Shown here piece by piece: positions 20,698-32,301 of a DNA stretch of 64,000 bases. Position 1 is the stretch's first letter, and each line of letters opens with the position of its first letter. Below the pieces are notes generated by a model. The model was not told the origin of the DNA and did no database searches. It was given only the letters and a program-made list of their open reading frames with translations. Origin of the DNA: Rhynchopus sp. YZ270_cl-10 (taxonomy: Eukaryota; Euglenozoa; Diplonemea; Diplonemida; Diplonemidae); contig OZ037864.1 in NCBI GenBank assembly GCA_964035575.1, forward strand, positions 1,240,001-1,304,000, in the 5' to 3' direction. Position numbers and translations under genes: made by a program.

Positions 20698-22499
20698 GGT
20701 CGAGGAGGAGGAGGAGGAAGGAAAAAAGAGAAGCCATTTCTTTAAGAAAAGTCTAAAATGGTTATTGCAGGAACATTATGTTTGAACAGCATGGTTTAAA
20801 AAAGAGGCGCCAAAACGTTACGATTTTTAATATCGCAAAATAAAAATATGGGTAAATTGCGATAATACGTGTTATCGCGAAAAAGTGTACGTGTTATCGC
20901 AAACTACGGTACGGTAAAAAAAAGGCTAGCAATGTGAACGAAAAAAAAAGGAAACAAAAGTTGCAAATGATTTGCGATGGTATGTGCCAGGTCTCATCAT
21001 AATCTTACAGAAACATAGAGTGGAGCAGATAATGTGTCTTGCGCTTACTCGCCTTTTCTAAAGTTACCCCCCCAATAAAATGGTATTTGAATGCTAGTGA
21101 GCTTTTAGTGTGGGAAAGGGGGACGTGTGTTCATGTTGTATAAAAGTGTGTACTGATTTTTGTTTAAGTTGAAGCGTGTCGTGTTGTGAGCACATTTCAT
21201 CTTACGACGTTTTTCTTTTAAAAAGGGGGCGCTTTGGGTTGCCTTTCAAAAAATGCTTTCAATTCTTTGGACTGGAAGTTTTTGAATTTTTTAAAAAAAA
21301 TTTCCCCCCATCCCTCCCCTCCCTCCGAGAGACATAGCATACAGAACTCTCTCGTTGGGTGACGGTCAACTCAAAAAAAAAAAGAAGGAAATTGGGGCAA
21401 CTAATACTCTCGGTTTCTATGTTGGCATGTTTGTTTAAAGGTGAATGTCTTTTGTCTGATTGATGGACTTCATCAATACATATTTCCTCTTTTTTTTGGA
21501 AGTAATCTACAGAACAGTTTTTTAAAGTAAAACCCTCGAAGGGACGAACGACCGCTTGCGTGAGCAGTAATCCGCAAATATCAACATTACAAAAAAGCAA
21601 AATGTAGTATTTTTCGTGAACGGTCGTTTTTTTTCTTTCGGGAAAAATAATGAAATTTGCATCATTTTTGATGACATTTTTTCCCCCCCCAGCGAACCTA
21701 TGACGTACTAGAGGCTTAGGTTCATCTTTTTAAATTTCTATTGTTTTGTTTGACAAAAAGAATGCAAAATGTGTATCCCCCACCCGTTTGATTTCGGCCT
21801 GTAGAAGAGGGGCATTGTGTGTGCACCATCTGTATTGCATGTAGGTGGTGACCCGTACAAAATAACGTTAAGGGCGGCACGAGGTTAGTAGGTAGTCGAT
21901 TCGAAGATGTACTCTCATGTTTCGTTCAAAGGAAAAGAAACCCCGAGTCACTTACTTCGCACAAGGAGTTGTTCCCTTGTGTTCCAATTATACCCGTTTC
22001 GTTGACTGACGAGCGGTAGCGGGAGTAGGACATCTCAACGTAGACCGCGAAATGGAAGTAAGCTGGGCGGAGGGTGGGCGTGGCGTAGATATATTCTGTT
22101 GCGACACGTGATTTTTCCAAGTTTTCAAGAAAAGAAAAGAAAACACGGCACAAAAAGCTTTCCTCAAGTGTCGTAGGGTGTTGCTTCGAATCACCCCTCT
22201 ATACCGTTCGTGTCCCTTCAATTGTTACTAATTTTGCCTCCCTTCAAAACAGCCTTTCCCACTATTCCCCCCCCAAGGTGATTCTCAGCGTCGACCTGGG
22301 TTCATCTTAATATTATTTTTCTCGCTTTTTTGTTTTGTTTTCTCGTTCTTACTTCAATCTGGCTAACCAAAAAAACAACGAATTTTTTTCACCTCATTTT
22401 TCTCCCTTTTTCCACCCGCTTTTACACGATTTATTTTCACCCAAAATCACAAAAAAGAGAGAGCAAAAAGACGACATCACACAATGGATTAATCCGAGC
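20698..22499. other. intergenic, repeats only
   Basis: No gene seen. Around 20820-20900 are several copies of TTATCGC and its complement. A B-like hairpin lies near 21180-21215, A-like fragments near 21700 and 22275, and a family C copy at 21996-22070. Confidence 0.55.
21996..22070 (+). repeat. family C structured element with CTGACGA core
   Basis: CTGACGAGCGG is followed after about 30 nt by CCGCGAAATGG. GCGG pairs with CCGC between CTGACGA and GAAA, the layout of a hammerhead core. CTTACTTC (about 21951) can pair with GAAGTAAG (about 22054) as an outer stem. The first stem differs from the 14-kb copy (GTGG/CCAC) but stays paired. Confidence 0.4.
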
Positions 22500-24053
22500 A
22501 TGCGCGCTTCCCTTGCCAGGCTTGTATCTGCTGCCACACCTCCACAAAAGATGTCCTTCACCCGCTCATTGGGGCAGCTCACACAGCTTCAGCTGCCTCA
22601 GAATATGACGGAGTTGAGGGCTACGTCGCTGTTGTTGGATGATCCTTATGACTCGGAGTTTGTGTCTGCAGAAGGCAATTTGGAGATCGTAAAGCAAATT
22701 GAACGACGTGCCGCTATAATGATACACAACGACACACTCCCCTCCGAAGAGCGTGTCACCCATGCCCTGCACATCGCAGGGGTCTATATAAAAAACTATC
22801 AGCTAGACAACGCAGAGTCTGCGCTCAACGCTGTTGAAGAATGGTGTAAGAAGGTGGAGGGGCCGTTTTTGTGGCATTGGTATCAAAAGCGTGCGACGCT
22901 CAGTTTCAAACAAAACCGTCAAGGGGAATGTGCGCAAATTCTTGAAACGCTGCTCAAAATTTGCCCTGATAATGCGGCCACCCACTCCAACCTCGTTACA
23001 GCGTACAACTGCACCGGAAATTTTTCTGCTGCGGAAGAGCACCTCAAAAAATGCATTGAGCTGCGCTACCGTGAGGCGCACCCAAATGAAGCCGTCCCTT
23101 CTAACCTTGCGCCTACGGTGAAGGAGGATGTCTGGTCGATGGGGCTCATTTTGAAAAACCTTGGCAAGCTTGACAAAGCCGAGAAGCACTTGCTCTCTGC
23201 GTTGCAACTCTACACAAAGAGCTGCGCTGACCAAGTTATGATCGCAAAACTTCACGACAGCGTTGCAGACCTCTACTACGTCATGGGGCAATGGGACAAT
23301 GCGTTGACATACTTCCAAAAGGCGCATACACTGTTTGAACGCACCGTAGGCGCGACGTCACCTCTTACTGGGCGTGCTGCAGGTCTTCTAGGAGACTGTC
23401 TCGCGAAGCTAGGTGGCGTCGGAGCAGGCAGTGCCCTCCGATACTACATCAAAGCTTTGTGCGTCGAAGTCGAGCGTGACGCAATCCACCCGACCCCGTT
23501 GTACGAGCTCTTCTCAAAGATCATTACCATCTTCGCAGACCACCGCCAGAAAGACCTGCTCTCAGAAAACCTAAGCGATATCGTCCCCTTCGTCCACACT
23601 GCCCTCAAAAACCTTGAACGAAAAGGCCTTCTCGAGGACGGCAACGGTGGTGTCCTGCTCCACAAGATGGGTGAAGTGCTGCTCTTCTCTGGCTCGGTAG
23701 AGGACTCTGCTGAGGCTGCTACGCTCTTCAGACGAGCGAAGATGCTCCTCGAAGAAGAGACCTCAGTAGACATGAGCTCGCTTCTTAGCATTTTGGAGAT
23801 GGAATTGCAGACTGCCATTGACCATGTCGCTCGCGGAACTCCTTTAGTACAAGCTTTGGAAGAATCAATCAAAAAGGTAGATTCTGGTGGTGATGATGAT
23901 GCTGATGATAACGGTTACAGTCCGGACAACACCATGCAAGAAGAAAACGCCGTCCTCCGCAGCGAGAACGCAAAGCTCCGCCTCGAAAACGCACGCCTTC
24001 TCGACATCCTGACAAAGGTAAAGGTCGGGGTATCAGCGCTGGATGAGCTGTAG
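22500..24053 (+). CDS. TPR-repeat protein
   Basis: 517 residues from the ATG at 22500; the frame is open upstream, but that part is a pyrimidine-tract translation. A second ATG lies at 22551. The first 20 residues (MRASLARLVSAATPPQK) are basic and without acids, as in a mitochondrial presequence (inference). From about residue 85 to 330 there are tetratricopeptide-like helical pairs, for example AATHSNLVTAYNCTGNFSAAEEH, MGLILKNLGKLDKAEKHLL and DLYYVMGQWDNALTYFQKA. Further helices follow, and an acidic linker leads to a short leucine-zipper-like coil at the end (NAVLRSEN ... LRLENARLLDIL). TPRs bind partner proteins. The pattern resembles kinesin-light-chain-type TPRs, but no function can be named. 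Single exon. Confidence 0.85.
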   Translation: MRASLARLVSAATPPQKMSFTRSLGQLTQLQLPQNMTELRATSLLLDDPYDSEFVSAEGNLEIVKQIERRAAIMIHNDTLPSEERVTHALHIAGVYIKNYQLDNAESALNAVEEWCKKVEGPFLWHWYQKRATLSFKQNRQGECAQILETLLKICPDNAATHSNLVTAYNCTGNFSAAEEHLKKCIELRYREAHPNEAVPSNLAPTVKEDVWSMGLILKNLGKLDKAEKHLLSALQLYTKSCADQVMIAKLHDSVADLYYVMGQWDNALTYFQKAHTLFERTVGATSPLTGRAAGLLGDCLAKLGGVGAGSALRYYIKALCVEVERDAIHPTPLYELFSKIITIFADHRQKDLLSENLSDIVPFVHTALKNLERKGLLEDGNGGVLLHKMGEVLLFSGSVEDSAEAATLFRRAKMLLEEETSVDMSSLLSILEMELQTAIDHVARGTPLVQALEESIKKVDSGGDDDADDNGYSPDNTMQEENAVLRSENAKLRLENARLLDILTKVKVGVSALDEL

Positions 24054-25094
24054 GGTTGATGTGCACGTGGTTCTCAAAATAGGCGTTGGGGTGGGGTTGG
24101 TCTTTAAAAAGTCGTACATACCGTCTAATTCTCCAAGTGCGTGCTGATGCGATTGTCGTCACAATAAAAGAACAGACAGGACCGCCATTTGAAAAAGCGG
24201 TCATCTTTAGAGGGGGAGTAGGGGGGAGGGGGGTGCTTGTGGTAGGGTACCTTTAGAGAAAAAGAAAACAGTGGTGATTGCACAACTGTGGCAACACAAC
24301 CGAGGCAACTACACTACTCCAACAATTTATCAAAAAAACAGCCATCATGCAAAACACCGGACATTGGTGGGCAAATGTCCAAAATAAATGGTGTGGACCC
24401 TGGCCCAGTCAATGATACCCAATAGTCATGATAGGCGAGGGGAGGGAGAGAAATTATACCACATGACAGTGAAATAAATGAGTTGACTTGTGGTTTTTTG
24501 TTGTTTTCACCGTTGGCTTACAAGGTGAAACCCACAAATAAAACGATACGTTAATTCGTTTGTGTACGTCGTGTACAAAAAAACCACACCTTTCTGCTAA
24601 CACTTTATCGTTCTTTTTTTTTTGCCTTTATTTATGACGTGTGGTGTTCCTGGGGTACTTTATACCCTTCAGCTTCGCGATGTATTTTGCCTGCAAGACC
24701 TTCAGTTGTCTTAGTTTTTTCTTTTTTCTTTTTTTTTTGTTTCTTTTTCATTGTAACCTACCCAGGTAGGCGTGACGCTGACTACGCCACTTAGTTTTCG
24801 ACTTTCTTTTTATTGTAAAGGTGGCCCAGCACACACAGTCAGGCAGGGTCACCTTGCCTTCCCTTTCTTTTTGTTTCTTCTCATAAAGTGTCTGTGCATT
24901 GTGTCAAAGGTCTCCACAAATCTTTTTTCCACCTCCCTCAAAAGTTTGAACGAAACACCAAATACTGAAACCAATCCATCCCCCCCTATTTCAATCCTCA
25001 ATCCCCATTCTCATTCTCCTCACTATCCTCAATCCTCATTCTCAATCCTCATCAAACCACCTCTCACCCATTCTTCAGAACAAAATAAAATAAA
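24054..25094. other. intergenic with family F repeat
   Basis: Family F copy at 24271-24338; otherwise A/T-rich. The 130 bp before the next ATG is a strong C/T tract ending TTCAG, 14 nt before the start codon. Confidence 0.6.
24271..24338 (+). repeat. family F dispersed repeat, copy 2
   Basis: Nearly identical to 16796-16862. It starts about 215 bp after the TPR gene, so two of three copies lie just downstream of a gene. Confidence 0.75.
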
Positions 25095-26690
25095 ATGTCG
25101 GCAAAGGACAAAGTCAATGCTCTGCGTAAACGTTTAGGAAAAATGCCACCAAACGTTTCTGGCAAGAAGCGCACCGCATCCGGAGGAGGCAACACTGCAA
25201 AACGCGCAAAGACAGAGGCTACAGAAGGATTGGACTGGCTGCTGCAGCACCCTACGATGAACCGGGAGCGTTTTGTGCAGCACCACTTCGAGAAGAAACA
25301 CTTGCACATCTCACGCAACAACAAAGACTACTACAAAGATCTGGTACCCGGCCTGGGCAGCATCGACAAGCTGTGGGAGCGTATGGAATCTGGAGAGGTC
25401 GAACCTTCCCGCCTCAATGTCTTCCGCTGTGTCGACAAAAACACGAAGGAAACACCTAACCCACCTCCCTCGACGTACCAGGAGATTAGAACTCTCTTTG
25501 AGGCAGGATGGAGTCTGCAGTGGCTTCAGCCGCAGCATGAAGACGATTCTTTGGCGAAGTTGACCTCTGTTTTGGAGTCGCATTTTGGATGTCTTGTTGG
25601 GGTAAACGCATATCTTACACCACCGAATACTCAGGGGCTTGCACCGCATTACGATGATGTGGAGGTCTTTGTGTTGCAGCTGAGTGGTTCGAAGCATTGG
25701 TCACTTCATGCTTCGACAGAAGAGGCAGGGTTGCCTGCATCTGCGCAAACCCTTCCTCGCTTTACTTCAACGGATCTGCAGCTTGAGCTTCTCTCAAAAG
25801 CGGTGGCAACGCCTAAGGTAGTGAAGGGAGACCTGCTTTACTTTCCTCGAGGAATGATCCACTTCGCCCCCTCCATCGGCGATGAGGTCAGCATCCACCT
25901 CACGATCTCCACCTACCAGAAGCACTGCAACTACGAGGTCGTCCAAAAGGCCTTCGAAGTCGCGATGTCGATGATGTGGAATGAAGATGAGCACCTCAGA
26001 AAGGGGCTGCCCTTAGGGCAAATGGCGATCGGGGCGAACATTGGAACGGTCACCAAAACTGTGTCTGATGCGATCAAAAAGGTGTCGACCCTTATGGCGA
26101 AGGATGCTGCGGAGTTCACTGATATGGCATTGAACACTATGTCCGCTGATTTCATCTCCTGCAGACATCCTCCATTTCTCAAACTCAACGAAAAACCGTA
26201 TGTCGACATCACCGGAGCAATGCGTGTTGTTCTCCCCGATCCTACCATCGCCACATACGCAGAACTCCCTCCAGAGGGAGAAGACGAGCCGGTCATCTAC
26301 TCTCTCTTGCACTGTATGAAGAACGACCGGGATTCTCACATGCTTGGTAAACCTCCAGGGCAAGAGGATGCACCCATGGAAGATGAAGAGGAAGAGGAGG
26401 ATGAGGAAAACGAGGAGGAGTCTGAGGAGGACAGTGCGGAGGGGGCGAACAACATCATGATTGATGCGAACACAAAGGATGTTCTTGTATGGCTTGCACA
26501 GAACAGCCCGAAGCTGCCGCTTGCGTGCAGTGACGAAGCCGCGTTTGACTGGTCTGCCACCCCATCCCTCACAGAGGCACTCCACTCCGCAAAAGTTTCC
26601 GTCTCTCCAAAAAGCGAAGAATACATCAACATCCTTGCTGTCATTGGTGAACTCCACCGCCTCGGAGTCGTTTGGGTGAAGAAACCTTGA
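25095..26690 (+). CDS. JmjC ribosomal oxygenase, NO66/RIOX-like
   Basis: 531 residues, one exon. The N-terminus is basic with a nuclear-signal-like KKRTASGGG ... KRAKTE. The JmjC core follows the NO66/MINA family: LVGVNAYLTPPNTQGLAPHYDDVEVFVLQ, GSKHW, then VVKGDLLYFPRGMIHFA. Iron ligands are H185, D187 and H256. The family hydroxylates histidine in ribosomal proteins (Rpl8 or Rpl27a) using 2-oxoglutarate and Fe(II) in the nucleolus. After the catalytic domain come a helical dimerisation-like part and a winged-helix-like C-terminus, interrupted by an acidic E/D-rich insert at about residues 425-450. The start ATG follows a pyrimidine tract and CAG. Confidence 0.9.
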   Translation: MSAKDKVNALRKRLGKMPPNVSGKKRTASGGGNTAKRAKTEATEGLDWLLQHPTMNRERFVQHHFEKKHLHISRNNKDYYKDLVPGLGSIDKLWERMESGEVEPSRLNVFRCVDKNTKETPNPPPSTYQEIRTLFEAGWSLQWLQPQHEDDSLAKLTSVLESHFGCLVGVNAYLTPPNTQGLAPHYDDVEVFVLQLSGSKHWSLHASTEEAGLPASAQTLPRFTSTDLQLELLSKAVATPKVVKGDLLYFPRGMIHFAPSIGDEVSIHLTISTYQKHCNYEVVQKAFEVAMSMMWNEDEHLRKGLPLGQMAIGANIGTVTKTVSDAIKKVSTLMAKDAAEFTDMALNTMSADFISCRHPPFLKLNEKPYVDITGAMRVVLPDPTIATYAELPPEGEDEPVIYSLLHCMKNDRDSHMLGKPPGQEDAPMEDEEEEEDEENEEESEEDSAEGANNIMIDANTKDVLVWLAQNSPKLPLACSDEAAFDWSATPSLTEALHSAKVSVSPKSEEYINILAVIGELHRLGVVWVKKP

Positions 26691-27974
26691 GAAAAAGAAA
26701 CTGCATGATTTCAATGGGGTGGGGTAATACGTATTACGGAAATTTGGATCGATTTTTTTATCAAAGAAAAATGGTTGTGTGATGTGTCAAAAAAAGAGGG
26801 ATAAAATAAGAAAAAAAAGTCTCAGCAGAGAGAAAGGGAGGTCTAGGGAATATGATCTGTGGTGCGGTGTGTGTAAAGGGCAACCTTCATGTTTGCTCAA
26901 AACTAATAAAAAAAGGAAGAGAGTGGGAGAGGTGCCTTTGAATGTATTACGTACGGGGGAAACCGAAAAAGGCAAAAAATTCCTGAATTTTTTGTTATTT
27001 TGTTGTGAGGTTCCGCACCTTCTTTCCCCTTCCATCCTTGCCTAAGCAAATGGCGAAAAGTGAATCTAATGACACGTCGCAAAGAGGTTCAAGCCCTAAT
27101 CTTATTATCAAACCATTGATCATGCAATCATTCTCTTAGACCTCCCAAGACGCAGCAACGCTGCTTAGCTAGCTACTTAAAGTGATTTTTTTCTCCACTT
27201 TTGATGTAAAGTCGAATATATGAGAGTAGTATATGCTTCTGGTGTGTTTTTCAGTCACCCCTCTTCTACTTCGATAATCTGTATGGATTTCCCCCAAGAA
27301 TGATGTTTGTCAAAATTGTTCTGTTTTTTTGATTTCTATTTTTCATTTTTGGTTTTGGTTTTGTTTTCCTACTTTTGCTGCCTTTCCACTATTTTTGTTT
27401 TGTCATCATCACAGCAATCCAAAATACACATCCCATCCATGCAGACCTGGGGCTGACCGTTTTCGGATTATCAAACAAAAGAAATATCATATGCTGAGTC
27501 ATGCAAAGTGACACAATACTGTTTCACACAACGATCTCCTCTTCTTCCACCCCTCTCTTTTTCCCCCCACCACCACCCCCACTCCACCACTCCACCACCC
27601 TCTCGAATTATTCATATTTGACTCCAATCAAAGGAGGGGAGCCTTTGAAGAAGCCCTTCAAAGCAAAAAAGTATGTCGTAAAAGCTTTACAGGACACGCG
27701 CTTTTTGTGAGTCTTTAAATCATGTTATCACCCCTTCCCAATCAGGGTGGGGAAAGTGTACCTGCTTACAGCTTCCCTGTTAGCAGCTCCCAAATGCAAC
27801 ACTCCGGGGTTTGATAACTCGTGGAGTGTCAGTGCCTGCGTCCCGGAGGCGTTTGCACTATCAACTTCTCTTTTTTCTCCCACCACCACTCTACCACCCT
27901 CTCCAATTCATATTTCACTCCTTATCACTCATCGCCAGGAGGGGAGCCTTTGAAGAACTCCTTCAAAGCAAAAA
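26691..27974. other. intergenic; duplicated upstream region of the next gene
   Basis: No gene seen in 26691-27500. The segment 27558-27690 is a diverged copy of 27877-28000, the 5' flank and start codon region of the kinase-like gene. A family D fragment lies at 27805-27870. Confidence 0.6.
27558..27690 (+). repeat. diverged copy of the kinase-like gene's 5' flank and start
   Basis: CACCACCCTCTC, ATTCATATTTGACTCC, GGAGGGGAGCCTTTGAAGAA and CTTCAAAGCAAAAAA recur at 27877-27977. Even ATGTCGTAAAAG around the true start codon is repeated at about 27672. Confidence 0.75.
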
Positions 27975-30900
27975 ATGAATGTCGTAAAAGAGTTCTTTGG
28001 AGGGTCGAAGAAGGAGAAGATCAGTGTCGGAGGCCAGGTCTACAAAATACCGGACGAGGGGCAGACGTTAGCACACACTGCGAAGACGGCGAAAGGGTAT
28101 TACTACACTGAGGCGGGAGAGACGAAGTGGTTTGCTGTGAAGCGCACCCCACACCCTACAGTGCAAGCACAGCAGGAGGTTCGTATTTTGCAGGACCTTC
28201 AGCATGATCCTAACATCATTGAGTACGTTGCGTCTGAAACCACTGTAGCAACGAACGATGCAGGGCAACCCATTCCCACGACATACCTGGTCACACAGCT
28301 ATATGGGGACCCTTCGACAGTGTATTGCAGAAATAAAAAGAATGCAGGGTTTTATACACCGGCAATGTCGTTCGAGATAGATGAAGCGGAGATTGTACGG
28401 GTGTGTCAGATTATGGTGAACATATGTCGTGCGGTGTGCACATTGCATGGAAGCAGCCCTCCGGTGGCTCATCGGAATATTTGTCTGGAAAGCATTTTCT
28501 TGGGGTCTGGGGGTATGCCTAATGAGAAGGGGTACGACAAAACGGAGGAGGTTGTGTGGCGTTTGGGTGGGTTTGGATCAGCTACGACAGAGGCGATGCA
28601 GTGTCGCAGTGCATTGCAGGTCGAGCAGGCGTACAACGAAGTCCACCGAAGCACCCAAGCTGAATACCGCGCCCCAGAAATGCTTGACCTTCGACGCAGT
28701 CGGATCGACCAGCAGGTTGACATATGGGCGCTTGGTGTAGTGTTCTACCGTCTTCTCTTTCTTGAGGCCCCTTTTAATGGTGACGCGCAAAATGTTGTGC
28801 AAAACCGTTTTTCTCTCCCTTCCCCCGCTCGGGGCACTAAAATCGACGAAATTTTACATCAAATGCTTGCAAAAGAACCGTCTCATCGACCTGATATATG
28901 GACGCTTACGAACTTCTTTTCTGACTATCTCAGTGAACTGCAGCACTTGGAGAAAAGCGAGCCGCGATGCCGCCCCTCCAACTGGACCGAACAGACTTTA
29001 GTCGATTGGTGCAACGTCGCACCGTCATCAATCTCCATCGCACCGACACCGAAAGGGGATTCCCCCAAGGCAAGAAAGCTGGAGCACGACATCCTCTCCG
29101 CTCTAGAGGACGAAAGCTCAGGCCCTATGGTAGCCCCGTCCACACCTACCGGCGCCTCCGCAGGCATCGTTGTATCGCACGACGGTGTTGAAGAGATCTC
29201 TCGTCCATACGTAGTGACCCCGCAGTCAGGCTTCGATATGGAGGCTTCAGTAGAAAACCCCGTAGTAGATGACTATGACGAAGTGCCCCGTGTGCATCTT
29301 GTATCAGAGGAGACCTTTGCGGAACGCCGTGCTTCCACCCCACACCTTTCGCTCTCCAGAAAAGGGGAAGGGAAGGTGCCTCGTACAGTGTCCGCGAAGT
29401 TTAAGGATTGGGTGGAAAAGAAGGGGGTGTCGGGGAAGACGCTGAAGCTCTTTCACTCTGACACCCCGCATGCGTGGGTGATTCGCAGTACCGATGTGAA
29501 CTTTAAATCGTTAAAAACGTTGTATCTTTCGAAGCTTGTTGTGCACATCAAAGATGTGCAAAAGGGAACTGTTCATGGGGACGACGCACCCTTGGAGCTG
29601 CAAGAGGCAGTACGGAATGTGTTGTACTACCTGAGACTGCGGCCTGTGTCGTACAACTCTTTGGTGGCATATAAAACACTGTTTGTGACACATTATATTA
29701 TGCAAGAATGCGACGTCGAGGTGCAACGTGTGGTGCACGCATTCCGGCGACAGCTCTTTGAGGAGATTGCACACAAATGGGCTGGGCTTGACGCATTGAA
29801 GGAGGATGAAGCACAAAAGCATTTACCTCTGTTGCACGTTGTTGTGGTGGCATATGCGTCGTATCTGCAGAAGCGTGTTGAGTACTTCGTGAAGACAAAC
29901 AGCCTCTGTGCGCACAGTGATGAAGACGCGGCGCTGCTCTCAGACTTATTCATCCGCGGGGTGGAGCTGGTTGAAGATATCAAACCGCCTCTCGTCGGGA
30001 AGAAGGTGTTCCACAGCTCGCTTCTCGTTAAGATGGTGCTCGACCTCGAGGAGATCTACAAGGGGCTGGCTCCTGCACCGAAAACAGGCCGCCGCTGGCA
30101 GCAGGTGGAGGAAGGTGTTGCTGTAGCGCGGTCTCGCTTTGAAGAGCTGTCTACGCTCATCTCTGAACATATGCCGGAGTTGCAGCTTTCCCCGCACTCT
30201 GGCGCTGCGATTTCCCCTGCAGTGTCGCCTAGATGCACGAACCTCCGTCTTCCAAGCGTACCACAGCATGAAGGACAGACAGGGATGGTCCGGTCTGCTT
30301 CTAGTCCAGCGCAAACCGTTGGTGAGTTTGAAAATACGTATCAACCATCTGTCGCGGCATCGGCGGCGGGTCCGCCAGAAGACAGCTTTGCAATAAGCGC
30401 GCACAGCTCCCCTGGCGTGCCTGCTGTCATGCGTGATGCGCAGAATGTGTTCGATGTGGAGGAGCTATATTATATGTTTGAGGTGCGTCGTTGCGGCGAC
30501 ATCTCCGTGCAGTGTCTTTCCCTTCGTGGTGGAAACGAATCGTGTTGTGACTGCAGCGCTCCAGTAACGTCGGTGAATTGCAATATCGGTGTGTTCCTGT
30601 GTACAGGGTGTGCTGCGCTGCATGATACCCTTGGGTTGGGGCATTCAAAGCCAATAGAAGCGTCGTTCAACCCGCATGAGATAGATCAACTGCATCGTAT
30701 CGGGAATGACAATGCGCGCGCAGTGTGGTTGGGTGCGCTGCTCAGCGACACCCCATCGCACAAACTAGTGGAGGACCGGAAGATGCTCCCGCACCTCAAC
30801 CCCGAAGCGCGCCCCGATGAGTTTCATGAGTTCATGGTAAACAAATACATCCTACGGAAGTACATCGGGCGTCTTCTCACAGCGGAGCAATCGATCCGGG

Positions 30901-31133
30901 GTATGACCTGGTTCACAGGGGAGGATGAGGAGGAAGGGGAGTGTGGTATGGGCGCCAGGCAAGCGACAGTGCCTGTGACGGAAGGTGCGTCGGACAATCT
31001 GATATTCTTCTCGCCAGAAAAAGAGGAAAAAGTGGAGAAGGAAAGCTCCAAGGAGCTGCTGGTTGAAGACCCGCTTATTTCGGTATGTCTCTTTTAAAAA
31101 TAAAAACTGATATCTGATTTTTAGCTAGTCTGA
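27975..31133 (+). CDS. AAK1/NAK-family pseudokinase + ANTH-like + ArfGAP-like protein
   Basis: Exon 1 is 27975-31082; a 42-nt intron (GTATGT ... TTTTAG, 31083-31124) leads to a tiny last exon ending at 31133, for 1038 residues. Residues about 20-320 form a kinase fold of the NAK (AAK1/GAK) type: AVKR (K56), EVRILQDLQHDPNIIEY, AEYRAPEMLDL, DIWALGVVFYRLLF, RPDIWTL. The HRD motif reads HRN (N168) and DFG reads GFG (G199), so catalysis is probably lost. Residues about 470-730 resemble ANTH: SLVAYKTLFVTHYIMQE and VAYASYLQKRVEYFVK. Residues about 838-965 are an ArfGAP zinc finger (C857, C860, C876, C879; VNCNIGVFLCTGCAALH), but the arginine finger position holds D884. The spliced end reads PLISLV, a clathrin-box-like motif. 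All parts point to clathrin-coat scaffolding, apparently without enzymatic activity (inference). Confidence 0.85.
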
Positions 31134-31427
31134 TAAAGAAAGAAACGAAATCAGAAAAAGAATTTTTCGTTGATCGCACCGGATTTTTGTGGAGAGTAGG
31201 GACAAAATCAAAAAATTTTCTGTGAATAATTTGTGTCGTGTTGTGTCGCTCTCACCAAAAATTCGGGCACATTCAGATACGTTTTCATTTCCTCCCCTAC
31301 AACCTTTGCAAGGCAGTTGTTACAAAAAAAAATTTTATCAGAATTTGTGCGGGTTTGACCCTGCCGTGGGAGGATGAACTATGTGTTCGCCTTTTGTAGT
31401 ACACATACCTCTCCATAATAAAACCAG

Positions 31428-31482
31428 GGGCTCCGCTACCGTATAAAGTTCTGTTGCGGCGCAACAGAAGTCTGAAAATTTT

Positions 31483-31516
<34 letters not shown>

Positions 31517-31925
31517 ATGGTTGAACCACGAGAGTACCATGGGGAACTGGGTTGCTGACCGCACCATCCAGGCTGTACCTCAATTTTTTTTTGCCTGCGG
31601 CGCCATATTTCCTTTTTTGCTCCGCAAAAAAGGATTCGATGTGTGACTCTGTGCTGTAAAAAGCTAGATTTTTACACTGTACCCTATATTTTTTTTCGCC
31701 TGCGGCGCCATTTGTTTGATTTTTTTTTTGCTTCGCAAAAAAAAATACAGTTCCCTATGTTCCCAATGTACCTGGTCAGCAGTGCTGAAAATTTTTTGGG
31801 CACAAAAGCAGCTGACCCCCTATTTTGAAATCTGAATCCCTGGATAAGACTCACTGGCGCAGGGTGAAAAAAAACACCCGCAACAGAACTCAAAAAAAAT
31901 CTGAAAACGTAGCGGAGGGGCTGAA
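31428..31925. repeat. imperfect inverted-repeat element
   Basis: CTCCGCTAC and AGTTCTGTTGCGG at the left end recur inverted at the right end as CCGCAACAGAACT and GTAGCGGAG. Inside are an A-run of about 35 and two copies of GCCTGCGGCGCCAT (near 31592 and 31700). Confidence 0.55.
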
Positions 31926-32271
31926 TAAAACCACAAAAAAAAAAAAAAAATAACAGTTTTTCGAGACCGTCAACCACAAAGACCCTGAAGGGGGCACTCT
32001 CTTCCCTCAGGAGCTGAATCTGAGCAAGGTTGCGAGTTTCCAGTTTTGATTTTATTTTTCGGGTTTCTCTTATTCGGGGATGGGGGCGGGGGGGATTGAC
32101 CTATGGAGGCAAGGAGACGAACGGAAGGGAACCGCCGTACCTACTGCACAAAGTGAACCATCAAAAGGGGGACCAAGCTAACTGGGTGCCTTTGGACGGA
32201 GTCGTTTTTTGCGTTCAACTTTTCCCCATCATTATGTCTTTTTTTTCAACTTTATTCCCCCCAATTTTTTC

Positions 32272-32301
32272 ATGACTAAGCACGAGGCTTAGTGTCATCT
32301 T
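32272..32301 (+). repeat. family A hairpin element
   Basis: Inner CTAAGC (32276-32281) pairs with GCTTAG (32287-32292) around loop ACGAG; outer ATGA pairs with TCAT. A T-run follows. Confidence 0.6.
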
